A program made the translations under genes and the position numbers. The notes beneath the pieces were generated by a model. The model was not told the DNA's origin. It made no database searches and saw nothing but the letters and a program-made list of their open reading frames with translations. Positions 23,940-34,451 of a DNA stretch of 63,921 nucleotides are shown here, one piece after another (position 1 is the first letter of the stretch; the number at the start of each line of letters is the position of its first letter). Source of the DNA: Diplocarpon mali (lineage: Eukaryota > Ascomycota > Leotiomycetes > Helotiales > Drepanopezizaceae); the NCBI GenBank assembly GCA_024741835.1, contig JAENRP010000114.1, forward strand, positions 52,386 to 116,306, read 5' to 3'.

Positions 23940-24613
23940 GGTTGTGGATGAGTTGGGCGTGGTATATGTATCTGGCTGGTGGCTGGTGAGTGGTAAGTCG
24001 TAAATTGGAAATGTAGATCTTGAATTACTATTTAGGGTTTTGAGGAGGTATTGTAAGATTGTGAGATATAATAGGTCTTAATAGTTGCTTAAATGGTTTT
24101 AATAAGTATGGATTGACTTAGGTTCGCGTTGAGTTATGCGTAGTATATATATCTAGCTAATAGGGAGTTAGTTGTAAATTGGAAATGCAGATCTTGAATT
24201 ACTATTTAGGATTTTAAGGCGGTATTATAAGACTATAATATGGCCTAATAATTATTTAAATGGTTTTAATAAGTATGGATTGACTTAAGGTTCTTATTTA
24301 ACTTTATATAGTATATTTAATAACTGACTGCTAAGTACTAAGTCTTAAATTGGAAATGCAGATCTTGAATTACTATTTACGCTTTAGAAGCGATGCTATA
24401 AAACTATAGGATATGATAAGTCTTAATAGCTGCTTAAATGGTTTTAATAAGTATGGATTGACTTAGGTTCGCGTTAAGTTATACGTAGTATATATATCTG
24501 GCTAGTGGGTAGTTAGTTGTAAATTGGAAATGTAGATCTTGAATTACTATTTACGCTTTGGAAGCGATGTTGTAAAACTATAGGATATGATAAGTCTCAA
24601 TAGCTGCTTGAAT
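23940..24613 (+). repeat. Four-copy tandem array, about 173-bp unit
   Basis: The block TAAATTGGAAATG(T/C)AGATC followed by TTGAATTACTATTTA recurs at 24001, 24175, 24346 and 24520, that is, at steps of 174, 171 and 174 bp. Other shared blocks are AAATGGTTTTAATAAGTATGG and GTTCGCGTT(G/A)AGTTAT. The first unit is the most GC-rich (GGCTGGTGGCTGGTGAGTGG) and the later ones show TA where it has TG or CA, suggesting RIP of the later copies. The last unit ends abruptly at a GC-rich island. Confidence 0.85.
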
Positions 24614-25025
24614 GAGGTCTTCGTGTCGGCGGGCACTGCGCGCAGCTCGGGTCCTGGTAATTCCTCAACTCCTACGCCGAGGCCTATCCCTAGAAACGTG
24701 GGTGAGATCTCGTCTCGCGATCCCTATGGCTGGCGAGGTGTTGACGCGCGAGCCTGCTCGACATCGTGGAGAGCCGAGAGACGCGGATTGCGCCCAGTCA
24801 AGAGCGCGTTTGGGACTCATAACCGGCCACGATACCACTGCTCCGAAAAGTCTTTTGGCAGCGCAGAAACCGGTTCGGCGTATCGGCCGTTCCAAACCCA
24901 GTTCCGCAAGGCACTTTGCGAGACTAGCCTGGCTTATGCTCGGCAAACCCGTTTTACGAGCCGGATACCAGGATTGCGACCTCGAGATTTCGCTCTCGCG
25001 CCTGTGCTCTTGTTAGTCCGATAGG
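24614..25025. other. GC-rich island inside AT-rich repeat DNA
   Basis: About 410 bp of GC-rich, CG-rich sequence with sharp edges, lying between the 173-bp array and the first dispersed-repeat copy. A 93-codon minus-strand frame (24665-24946) and overlapping plus-strand frames are open, but none shows a known domain. It may be an un-RIPped fragment of a transposon or of a host gene. Confidence 0.4.
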
Positions 25026-25029
25026 CTAG

Positions 25030-25690
25030 TCTTTTTTTCTTTTTTCCTTTTGATATGCTGTATTAGTTCCAAAGTATATCGCGTAAGCGCAAGATGGTAT
25101 GCTATATCTTATACATAAGGAGAGACTAGTATATACTCCTTGAATCTTTACTGTTTAGCCTAACTACCTATGATTCCTGATTCTTCAAGTAAGAGTCTTG
25201 GTTGATAGTTGTTCTCTCCAAGTCTTGGTAGGTAAAAGAATCCTGAGGTCCTCTATTCTAAGATAAGCCCTTTCTACTAACAGCGGCTAATGGACTATTT
25301 ATTTTAAGCGTCTTATTAACAAGCGGAGCTTTGGTTATAACCCTTCTTATCTATCAACTTCTTAGATTTTTCAAAAATATCCTTCTTCTTCCTTATATAC
25401 TATAATTTGCCTTTTCCCTTTCATATCCTCGATTAAGCCTTTCCTTTACGGTGTATGTTTGAATAATCCTAACGCAGGCGGTTAAGGTCGAAAGTCAAGG
25501 GTATTCATAACGGGTAGTATACATCTTTTTAATTCAACGCTTTCGAAAAGAGCTAGCTCTTTTGACTTGACGTTTGGCTATTTCAGAGTTCAAGGATCAA
25601 ATCTCGGCTTTGCAATCTCTCAAAGAGTCTGTAGGGTTGTAGGAGACAATGTATGTAGGTGATGAGTCGTCGTCTTCCTACTCCTTAAGT
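25030..25690 (+). repeat. Dispersed repeat family R1, copy A
   Basis: Aligns to copy B (49140-49905) and copy C (57150-57885). Shared landmarks in order are GTATTAGTTC(C/T)AAA, ATAAGGAGA..CTAGT, AGAGTCT.. followed by TTGAT, GATAAGCCCT (A and C), AGCGGCTA followed by TTTATTT, AAGCGTCT, TAAGC(C)CTTCCTT, AATAATCC, and GAGTCGTCGTCTTCC at the end (A and B). All copies are in the same orientation. No coding potential is visible. Size and decay suit a solo LTR or a non-autonomous element, but terminal repeats were not found. Confidence 0.75.
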
Positions 25691-26025
25691 TGATAATAGC
25701 TATTCCTAGCAATTAGAGTTCTATTTTTATTAGCGCGCAGATTGCCCTTACCCCATTTGCCCCTTTATTCAGAGAATTATCCTATAGATATACTTCGTAT
25801 AGGAGTCGGACACAATTTAAAGGGACTCTGAACCGGTCTCTTACCGAGGTGCTAGGCTACTATAGCTTGCTTGGGCTTAAAGGAATAGAGAAAGGGAGGT
25901 GATTTACAGGTATATAGGCAAATTATCGGCTCTTTGTAAGAGGGCGGACTCATAATGTGATTATGATTTGACTACCTTACCCTTTTCAATATTTTTTTAT
26001 GAAAAATCGATTCTGGTACTGTTTC
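25691..26025. other. Non-coding AT-rich DNA
   Basis: Lies between dispersed repeat copy A and the 170-bp array. No supported gene, RNA or further repeat was seen. Confidence 0.4.
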
Positions 26026-26500
26026 TACAATTTTGCAATCTCGACCTTGAATACACTCCTAGATACAAAAGGGGTTTCTTTCCTGATCTTACCCTGTTAA
26101 GTCCAAAACTATTGTTTGCATACAATCTTGAAAGAAGAAGCTTATTCAAAGCATTATAAGACTCCGAAGCTGTTGATCGTTAGTCCTAGTAATTAAATTT
26201 GTATTTCAGACTCGACTCGAATATATCACCAAGTATAAAGCATCCTTCTCTACTAATCCCACCCTCCTAACTCCAAAACCATTTAATTATCTACTTAAAA
26301 GAACCATTTATCTACAACATCTATAGATATTTCTCAAGTCACTAATCGCTACTCCTAGCGACGAAAGCTCTGTTTTCAGAACTCGGCTTCAAACGCGTCA
26401 CTGGATATAACAGGGTCTTCCCGATCGATCTGGCCCTCCCAAGTCTCCCAACAGTTTTCTCGGAGCGAATTGTGAAACTGAATGGTGAGACTGTTTCCAA
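26026..26500. repeat. Three-copy diverged tandem array, about 170-bp unit
   Basis: Three units align around CAATCTCGACC (26036), CAGACTCGACT (26207) and CAGAACTCGGC (26377), giving steps of 171 and 170 bp. Each is followed by a block ending in TCCAAAAC- or TCCCAACAG-like sequence about 70 bp later. Units 1 and 2 are AT-rich; unit 3 is GC-rich, as if it had escaped RIP. The period nearly equals that of the array at 23940-24613, 1.4 kb away, but homology between the arrays is not clear by eye. Confidence 0.55.
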
Positions 26501-29500
26501 GAGCGCCTTCGGGGAACTAGAGGAGCGCTGGTGATCGGGAAGGAACACGGGCGAGATCTCACGGGCGGGTCTGGGGACTGGAAGGAGGCCCGCGGTCAAG
26601 TTTTGGCTTTTGTTTATGTATTTATGTATTCATTTACTTAACTGTTTGTTTAATTATTTCCGTCTTTCTTTTTTCTTATTTACTTATTTATTCTCGTACA
26701 TAGCAAGCCATATCCTGCAGATAGTGATCGCAGGGGATCCGGGAGCAGTCTACTCTCTTGTCCGACCATGTGCTCGATTGATGTGGATTTCAGCGTCAAG
26801 ATTCGACCGATTTTGTTATGCTCACAACACTCTACACGTGTAGCCGACCTTTGACTCGCGTCAGATCTACAGCCAGGCCCGAGAGCACCTCACCTGGTCT
26901 CTCTTCTCTTCAGAGTAATTAGAACCCGACAGCACGGCTCGTCGAGAATCACCTTGCGAACATTCCAAGGCCGCTCGCCCAGCCGCACAGGATCGTATTC
27001 CAGAAGACGACACAGCACCAGCTTCAGGAGGTCTGGCGAGAGAGCGGCCACAAGGGCCGGTCTCATGGGACGATAAACCCCGAGGACCAAGATACCCGCC
27101 GGCGCATATAACCAAGCTCGAAACAGAAGTGCCTGGAGCCCGGCGGCGAGAGTGATTTCCAGTCTCAGAAGGCAGCTTAGATGCAGTAGAAGATAACAAG
27201 TGACTGGTAAATTGCAGGCCAGGTTGTGTTGTCGGAGGCTGGACGGAGGGGAGGGGAGGTCTGGCAGCAGAAGAGAGGCCCCACCAACGTCAACTCGCTT
27301 ATGTCCCACCTCGAGCGAGCTTTATTGTTGTTGGCTCGCTTACAGAGTCAAGGGGTAAGGTGCTCATTCTCGCACCGGATCCAGCCAATTCTTACTGCAG
27401 GGCAGTCGAAGCTCTTTGGCGTACATCTTCTGGGCGATTGCTGACTTGGAATTTGCTGCTGGAGGCCAGTACAGGAGTAGTGGCTCATCCAGGGCGCGAA
27501 AAGGACCATCCGGAGCACGTTGATCATCGCTGCTCCACCGGACCTCTGTCTGTTGTGCTAGGGCATCGGAACCGTTCGAGAAGCGGATTCACATTGAGCG
27601 GTTCCATACTTCCATGTCATTCCTGGGGGAATCCTCTTTGAGCGAACCCAGGAGGTTTCGCCAGCGGATATGCTTATGTGACCTACATTACCTATCACTC
27701 ATATTGACATGTTGCCGAGGCCAGGGCGGCACTTGGTCGGGTATCCTCACCCCTGCTAGGCAGCCGCTGAGGAGATACACGTGTGGGGGGGCGATGGAGG
27801 CTGAGCGGAAAGGAAGGGGTACAGTGTCAGCTTTTTGGTATTTTGAGGTCCTCAGAGGGCTTGTGTGACCTGTAGAGCTGTGGTTAGGAAAACTGAATCT
27901 CCCTCGACGGAATCAGCATTAGACGAGATCTTGGCCGATGGTCGAGGCCTCTGCACTGGAATCCAGGATCCTGTGACGCTTGCTGGACTTGGAACAAGGT
28001 AGGATGATTCTGTTCTCCCCTTGTCGGCATATAGGTCATATGATCAGCAGTCATATAATTAGGCATATGATAAGTGAGGCTTGGCAAATACTGTATTTAC
28101 TCTACGCTCTCGAGGAATAGCTCCGAAAGCAAGCTTTTACATATACAAAAGAATACTTCGTATCCAAGAAGCTTCACCTATCCGCACAATCACCTAATGT
28201 GATACCAACACCCCTGGTGTTTCCCTCCCTGTAGAAGCTGGCTCGCGGGTCTTGATTCTCCCACGGCGCCTTGGACAAGAGTCTGCTTTGCTCAAGCGAC
28301 CATGGCGCGCAGCAGACTATTGAATGTGTCAGTCTGGTCACAGCAAGCTTCTCCTCTCTCATGCCCCAGCTATGCTATCTTGGCATAGACTTCAAGATAA
28401 GAGTGGATCCCCGGCTACCATATCAATATTTACAATACCCTCAAAGCGCGAGACATAAGCGAGATATAGGTATGGTACATGGATATGAAAATGCGCTCGT
28501 GTGTAGACCAGTAGTTTTCGCAACGCGCGTGATTTTACCACCTTCTTTACGCTTATATAGTGTAATACAAGTACTACATACACCTCGCCCGCTGTTTCTT
28601 GGCCTTTCTCTAGGCTGTAGGAATCGATTTGTTAATGCTAGCATACATGGTATGCCTTTGACTGTAATTGTAAAGGGAGAGAATATTTTGGTATCGATCG
28701 TGCGCCTAACAATAAAAACGCGTTATTCCAACTAAGCAGCCTTACATCCTTGCATTGCTTACCAGCAGTATCTATAAGCGCGATAGTAGGGCTATTCATA
28801 AAGCTACTGCTTACATTCCGAAGACTATGGTAGCGTCACTGATTACTACGTATCTGTATGTCTAAGAATACAGATCAATTTATTTTCAATCTAATATCTG
28901 AAAATAACAATATAAATCCGACTAGCGCTAAATAATTGTCACGCAGCTATATAATTACAATATGTACTTTTAAGTAATAAGAAGCCATTACATATTAGTG
29001 CTATTAGCCTTAATCCAAGTGCAGAAGTGTGAGGAGTGGTTGGCTACTCCCCTAGTGATGATCAGAAGCTAAGGCCTTGAGCTATATTTCTTTTCCTTCT
29101 TCTTCTTCTTCCTCTTTTCCTTCTTGCTCCTCCTCTTCTTCCTCTTCTATACCTTGGAATGGTAGTAAGTCTATACTTCACAGTGAAATTATAAGTATAT
29201 ATTTTTTTAAAAATTTTAAAAGTGCATTTGGAATTTAGTTTGTGAATATGGACGTTGGCCTCCTATTTAAATTGTCCATTTGCACTTTTTAATGGTACTA
29301 AATCTATACTCCAGAGGAATAATAAAGCTATAAATTCCGAGGGGCTATTTACAGTCTTTCAATTAGCACTTACTCTATACTATAAAGAAAGGAAGGAGAA
29401 AGTAAAGGACAGAGGGGGTTTAGACGCTACTTTTCTCACACCTTTGAAAACACATCCTTGTTTCTCACTCGGATTGAGTTCCATAGTAGTAGGAATCAGG

Positions 29501-30598
29501 AAATGTGAGGAAAGTTTATACTTGCCTATTCGTTTTCTAAATAGCCTTATACTCAGGGAGACGATTCAACACCTATAGGCGCTGTCTTCTACAAACCTGT
29601 AGATTGTTTAAGACTCTGTAATGCAATACCTAGTCCTTTGGAAGGGCTGATACTTAAACCAGAGTCAAATAAAGCTGATACTTTTCAAAAGCTCCAGGGC
29701 TAATTTTTTCGCTCTTTCTATATTATGCCGTTTACTCGAGCCGCCTCCGGATGAATCACGCGCCCCGAGTAGCTTGCATCTGATCTAAGAGAATATACGC
29801 AAGTGGTTAACGTCTACTCATACAATTCTCTCCGGCACAGAAATCCCGGCTGAAACAGAGATAGACCGGGCCCGCTCGACCTTACGTCTCGTCTGATTCT
29901 TTCTGGCTCGTGTCTCGAGTGGACTTTAACATGAATATCAAAAAAAATCCATTGGAAATCGCCTGTGACGGTATTATTTGGTATTGATAATGCCAGGTAT
30001 AGAAATGATATTGCGAACGACGATATGCAAATGCCGGCTGTTCACTGTACAGTATCAATTCATCGTGCCGTCTGCGTCGGAGAAGGTCAGCTATTAGCGC
30101 GTGATCAAAGAGGAAGCAAAAACATACTCAGAGAGAAGAGCGCTACTCAGCGAGGGCTAGCGTAGAGGTGGTTTATCACGAAGACCTCTGAGGTGCCCTA
30201 TAAAACTTAACAGTGCAAAGATTTATAAGACTCTTTCCATGGAACGCGAGTTGAAGAACGGAAAAACTAGATGTCGACGCAGGCACCAGAATAGACAGTA
30301 GAATGAAGACAGGATCGTAGACGCGGTATCTACCGTACCCCACTTACGAAGTCTAGCATCTCGTCTTCTCTCCGCCCCATTGCGAGTCTTGATTTCCTTT
30401 GAGCCTCATTTTTTGACAGAGCTATTGTCAAGTAAGCGCCGGGACTCGTTAAGTGATCAAGCTTCTCCTCTGTAGCCGCTCGCTGCGATATCCCGAGATC
30501 TGTGGTCATCATACGGCGGCCGACTGTCCCTTTCTGTGGGTGAGTCAACGCGGTCACTGCAAATGATTATAGCTCTGGTTTAATAAACTTGACCACAA
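26501..30598. other. Long non-coding stretch with scattered weak ORFs
   Basis: No gene with a recognisable domain was found. Open frames at 28271-28735 and 29255-29578 (plus) lack splice context and familiar sequence. The segment 28036-28075 has three CATAT(G/A)A motifs. At 29092-29150 there is a CT-rich microsatellite built on TTCTTCTTCCTC. Base composition alternates between normal (26700-28300) and AT-rich (28700-29700). Confidence 0.4.
26890..27309 (-). CDS. Hypothetical ORF, low support
   Basis: A 139-codon frame starting MGHKRVDVGG. The C-terminal part (LLEYDPVRLGERPWNVRKVI, then DEPCCRVLITLKRRE) reads like real protein, while the N-terminal half is Leu-rich and less convincing. No family was recognised and overlapping frames exist on both strands. 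It could be a last exon, a pseudogene fragment or chance. Confidence 0.2.
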   Translation of the reverse strand: MGHKRVDVGGASLLLPDLPSPPSSLRQHNLACNLPVTCYLLLHLSCLLRLEITLAAGLQALLFRAWLYAPAGILVLGVYRPMRPALVAALSPDLLKLVLCRLLEYDPVRLGERPWNVRKVILDEPCCRVLITLKRRETR

Positions 30599-31530
30599 AT
30601 GAAATCCGGCACTAGTCTCTGTGTTTACTTCGAACGTCTGCCTTGCACGTGTTTCGGTAAGACCAGCCCCCTTATCATACTCGCTACAGTGTCCTACACC
30701 CCCTCAACCTCCCACCAAACCTCTTACCAAGGACCCCCTCTAGCCCACAATCTCCCTTCAGATCCCGAGAACCCCTATCCTGCACCTCCCCAGAAGCCTC
30801 CCTCGGCTCCTCAAGTCTGGAAACCTCTCTTCAACGACGAACAAAGAGCCGTGCTGCTAGAACACCACTTGGAGCGAGACGATGCTAAAAGAGGTCTGAT
30901 TGCTTAACGAAAAAAGAAGCTCGTCCCTAATCAGGCGAGTTACTATTGTACTATTCGAGTACTCACGTCCACACCAGATATTTTTTGGATCCCGCGACGA
31001 TGCCCGGTCACGCTACGTGGCTCTCTACTCAGCTCGAATGAGAAGAGCTTTGTGCGTGATATTCTGGCCACTGCAGACTGCTTCGTGGAGATGCTCGTTG
31101 CGAAACGGGTAGGTGTCCTTCTTGAAGTGCCACTCGGCCAGCTGAGAGCTAGGTCATGCCATGGGGCACCAAGCACGATGAGAAAAGACAGGACCATCAG
31201 CCACGATTGCGCTTTCGCTTTGACAGAGGTCGCCGTGCCGTGGCTTTATGATGCTGGTGTAGCATACCGGGCTCAGCTCACTAGATGTCTTTAGTGGCGT
31301 ACGACTTCCGCGAGATGGGATTTAGAATTCTGAATCCCCGCAACAGCACCGCTCGTGACTAAGCTGATCGGCGAGGATACCCTGGGATTCCTTTCGAAGA
31401 TGATAGGGGCTTTCATAACTGGTCTTGATGGCCTAGACGGCAGTGGAGACCCGCCTGCCCCGAAACAAGTCGAATTTTCCGTAGGAAGTGCGAGGCGGTT
31501 GCTTGCGAACAGCGTAACTCGAAAGTAGGC
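30599..31530 (+). pseudogene. Possible fragmentary gene, unidentified
   Basis: Three plus-strand stretches look like protein but do not join into one frame. They are 30599-30907 (ending VWKPLFNDEQRAVLLEHHLE), about 31045-31110 (NEKSFVRDILATADCFVEML, followed by a GTAGGT that could be a donor site), and about 31337-31530 (TKLIGEDTLGFLSKMIGAFI and PKQVEFSVGSARRLLANSV, ending at TAG). They may be exons of one gene with undetected introns, or remains of a decayed gene. The family was not recognised. Confidence 0.25.
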
Positions 31531-32076
31531 TCTGAAGGTGAGCGAGGAACTTTATGGCTTGCGCAGAGTCTCTTGCGAGTGGCGAAGGAGGCAATGATCT
31601 GTTTTATTGAAGCGAGGTGTCTTTTCTTCACATCTTCGCTTTCAATTTGAGAGGGTTAGCGGGGGTATTCCCTTCCCACTGATATAAAATTATAAACGAA
31701 TGAATTGGGGTAGATTGGCTTGTTTGGCTATTGCGTCCGAATAATCCACTCAAGAGCGGGAACTGACCTGTGCGCCGTTGCTATTACCAGATCAAATATG
31801 GCTCATTTGACCAGAGCCGAATGCCAACCAAGCCGCGGCGCGGATGGCTTTTGCTCGAGCAGTTTCCAGAATCCAGATTCCCGGTTCCAAGCGCGTCGTT
31901 GGGTCACGACATGGTCTGTTCCACAGCCCAATATTTCCATAGAGACTGCAGGTCTCCGTCTGGCGGCCGAAGCCTTGCAAAGGCATTCTCGGGGCCGCAC
32001 TGATCCACCTGGTCCTGCAATGGAAGTGTGCTTCGTGATGCCCAGAATTGTAGTCTTCACATAGCCACATACCGCC
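31531..32076. other. Intergenic region downstream of fta1
   Basis: Overlapping short frames lie on both strands (for example 31720-32064 plus and 31803-32111 minus), none with a known domain. No repeat was noticed. It is likely the 3' flank of the kinetochore gene. Confidence 0.4.
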
Positions 32077-33117
32077 TCATCCAGCAGCGAGAGGTCCTCC
32101 AGCAGCAGCATCGATCAAGCTATCGATCAAACGATGCGTGGCTGCGCTTCGAGAAGCGTCTCCGTCATCCTCATTAGAGGTCTGCGTCAGCTTGATCTTC
32201 CCTTCCGAGCCCATGACAAAAGCTCCACAGGCAATTCTGGCGATCTTGACCTTCTCGTTCCGCAAGTCCAATGCTAGATGTCCCTTGATATAGTTTGTCA
32301 AAGCATCGAAGAATGGGGTTTCTCTATCGCTGTGTCGACCGATCGCCTTCCCTCTTGCCAACATCCGAGGCACGTCCTCTCTGTCAATATTGATATCAAT
32401 TGTCTTCAGTGCCGCAGAACCGCCGGGAATATCGAAACCGACAACCACCAATACCTCCCTGATCATATTTCGCAACGTCCTGCTTCGTTCGATTAGATTC
32501 AGAGGCTCTCCGTCCTCTCCCATGGAAATGTCTTCAAGATATCTCTCGAACGCTTTCGTAAGGTACTTGCTCGGTAGGTGCAGCTGGGAAACCCTGACGT
32601 CAAAGGTCGTAGCCAGAAAACCCGTGAAGGCTTCCCGCAAAGATCCAGGCATCTTCGCCAACAACAGTGGGAAGTTCTGAAACCCGTCCGTCTCCTCTCT
32701 CACCGTGGCCATCGAAGCATCCGGGGAGTCTCCCCGCTCGTCGCGCATCATGATCGCCTTGTAGACCATCCTCTCGTACGTGACCGTAAGGATGAGACCT
32801 CTGCAGAGAGCCAGGCTCATGGCAGTCTGGTCACTCGACAAGCCGTCCTCCGCAGTCCAGGCCTCCTCTTCGGGCAGACGTCGCCATGTCACGGTCTGCA
32901 GAGCCCCGACCCGCGCGAGGACGTCGTCTTCCTTGGCCAAGCCTACCCGCACACCCCGCAGGACTTCTCCGGCCAGGATGTCGCGGAATCGTTGTGCGTG
33001 CTGTCGGAGGATCGCGTTGTCGAAGGGCGCATTGCGGCCAGTGTATAGTGGGGATAGTCGGTGGAGGGAGAAGGTCGTGTTGTAGAGAGGATACCGGCTT
33101 GGGTCCTCGGGAGCCAT
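32077..33117 (-). CDS. fta1: Kinetochore protein Fta1 / CENP-L
   Basis: A single-exon gene of 346 residues. The start is the ATG giving MAPEDPSRYPLYNTTFSLHR; an in-frame TTG twelve codons upstream is not needed. The N-terminal PLYNTTFSLHRLSPLYTG matches the opening motif of the Sim4-complex subunit Fta1 family, the fungal CENP-L. Family members bind the CENP-A-associated inner kinetochore with Mis15/CENP-N and act at centromeric chromatin. The rest fits the family's size, with a conserved-looking tail (TPFFDALTNYIKGHLALDLR) before an acidic end. It has no signal peptide or membrane segment, as expected for a nuclear protein. The identification rests on motif memory, not on an alignment. Confidence 0.75.
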   Translation of the reverse strand: MAPEDPSRYPLYNTTFSLHRLSPLYTGRNAPFDNAILRQHAQRFRDILAGEVLRGVRVGLAKEDDVLARVGALQTVTWRRLPEEEAWTAEDGLSSDQTAMSLALCRGLILTVTYERMVYKAIMMRDERGDSPDASMATVREETDGFQNFPLLLAKMPGSLREAFTGFLATTFDVRVSQLHLPSKYLTKAFERYLEDISMGEDGEPLNLIERSRTLRNMIREVLVVVGFDIPGGSAALKTIDINIDREDVPRMLARGKAIGRHSDRETPFFDALTNYIKGHLALDLRNEKVKIARIACGAFVMGSEGKIKLTQTSNEDDGDASRSAATHRLIDSLIDAAAGGPLAAG

Positions 33118-34451
33118 TTTGCGAGTGGCCAAGTGCCGGGAGGAGAGGAGCAAGGCGCCCAGGCGGTTTTCTGTTGCGGCGTGGTGATGAGGGATGGGTG
33201 TTGTTGCATCGAGGCGGTCGAGGCGGGGTATACGATCAGACGCGTCGTGACACCTTTGACGCGTTTTGCTCTCTTCAAACCCGGCGCAGGGTCTTGATTG
33301 CTCTTTACAAGCGCGATTTAACAGTATTACGCTTTCGCGAGGACGGCCTATTCGATATGAGTAAAAGAAGAGTTTAATAGAAAGGCCGTTTGTCGCACAA
33401 GCGCCAGTTCAATTACGACCTCGGCTTTCTTATATTTACTTTCTTTGCTGCAATTTACCCGGATAAGCAAGAAACCCTCGGGCAAGTATAATAATATTGG
33501 ATAGCGTATATACAACAGCATTCATATCCTCTCGCCGACACCTTAGATTAGACACCTTCCACTCAACACGCCCTTCAAATTGATGCTTCCCTCAATTCGA
33601 TACCGTCAACTCCCACCCCGGTTCAAGAAGAGGAAAATGCACTATACCCATCTAATACGAACCAAATAATGATCAAAAACTAGTTCTCAATAATAGCCAT
33701 CAGAACCATCAGATCTCTTATTCTTCCATGGTATGAATACACACCACCTGAAAACAAATCACCCCATAATAGAAATTCATGTCAACTCGTACAGCCAACC
33801 GGGAACCGGGAACCAGCTACAGGTCTCATAGTAATGTTTGGCCACCACAGTCTCTCCGTCCATTACATATCCCCGCACTCGGTCCGCGATTGAGTATGGT
33901 CATTATGTATGATAGTACCCATTATGACTCGAAGAAGAAAATAGAGAAACCCCTTCCCTAATCGTCACCTCAAACCCCCTCCGAATGATAATCATAATCA
34001 TTAATAGGAATCTGTCGAACAGTTAAGGAAACCCTAGAGCCTTACTTACAACCTGAAAAGTTAGAAGCTCGGAGCTGTCCATCTCCATCTCCGTCCCCGG
34101 CCCAGAAGACGGTAATCAAGTTGCGATAAAAGCAGCGTATTTTAAATAAAAGGGAATCTTTCACCAACCTGGCCGGAAAGGAAAAAAAAGAGTCACTTCT
34201 TCCTCATATTCGATGTGATCAACTCTTAATTTCCAATAAAAAATATGTGTCTGAGCACGTGGGACCCGGCTTGATTGCACCCCTTTACTTTTCAACTCGA
34301 GTACTTTTGAACCTATCAATTTTCAACCCATGTAGATAATCTTTGGAACCATGCTAGCAGTTCCCGTGGACCACTCAGACCATTCGACACATGGTTCAAC
34401 GACTATTATCATTCATGAATCCGTACGTAACAAGCGAGACCCCCTCCCCCC
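33118..34451. other. Intergenic region
   Basis: Lies between fta1 (upstream side) and the 3' end of the DUF3292 gene. It becomes AT-richer beyond 33400. A GCACGTGGG E-box-like site is at about 34255. No open frame with a recognisable domain and no repeat was seen. Confidence 0.4.

Noticed and set aside
28271..28735. 154-codon plus-strand ORF
   Set aside because: No familiar sequence, sits in a transition to AT-rich DNA with no promoter or splice context.
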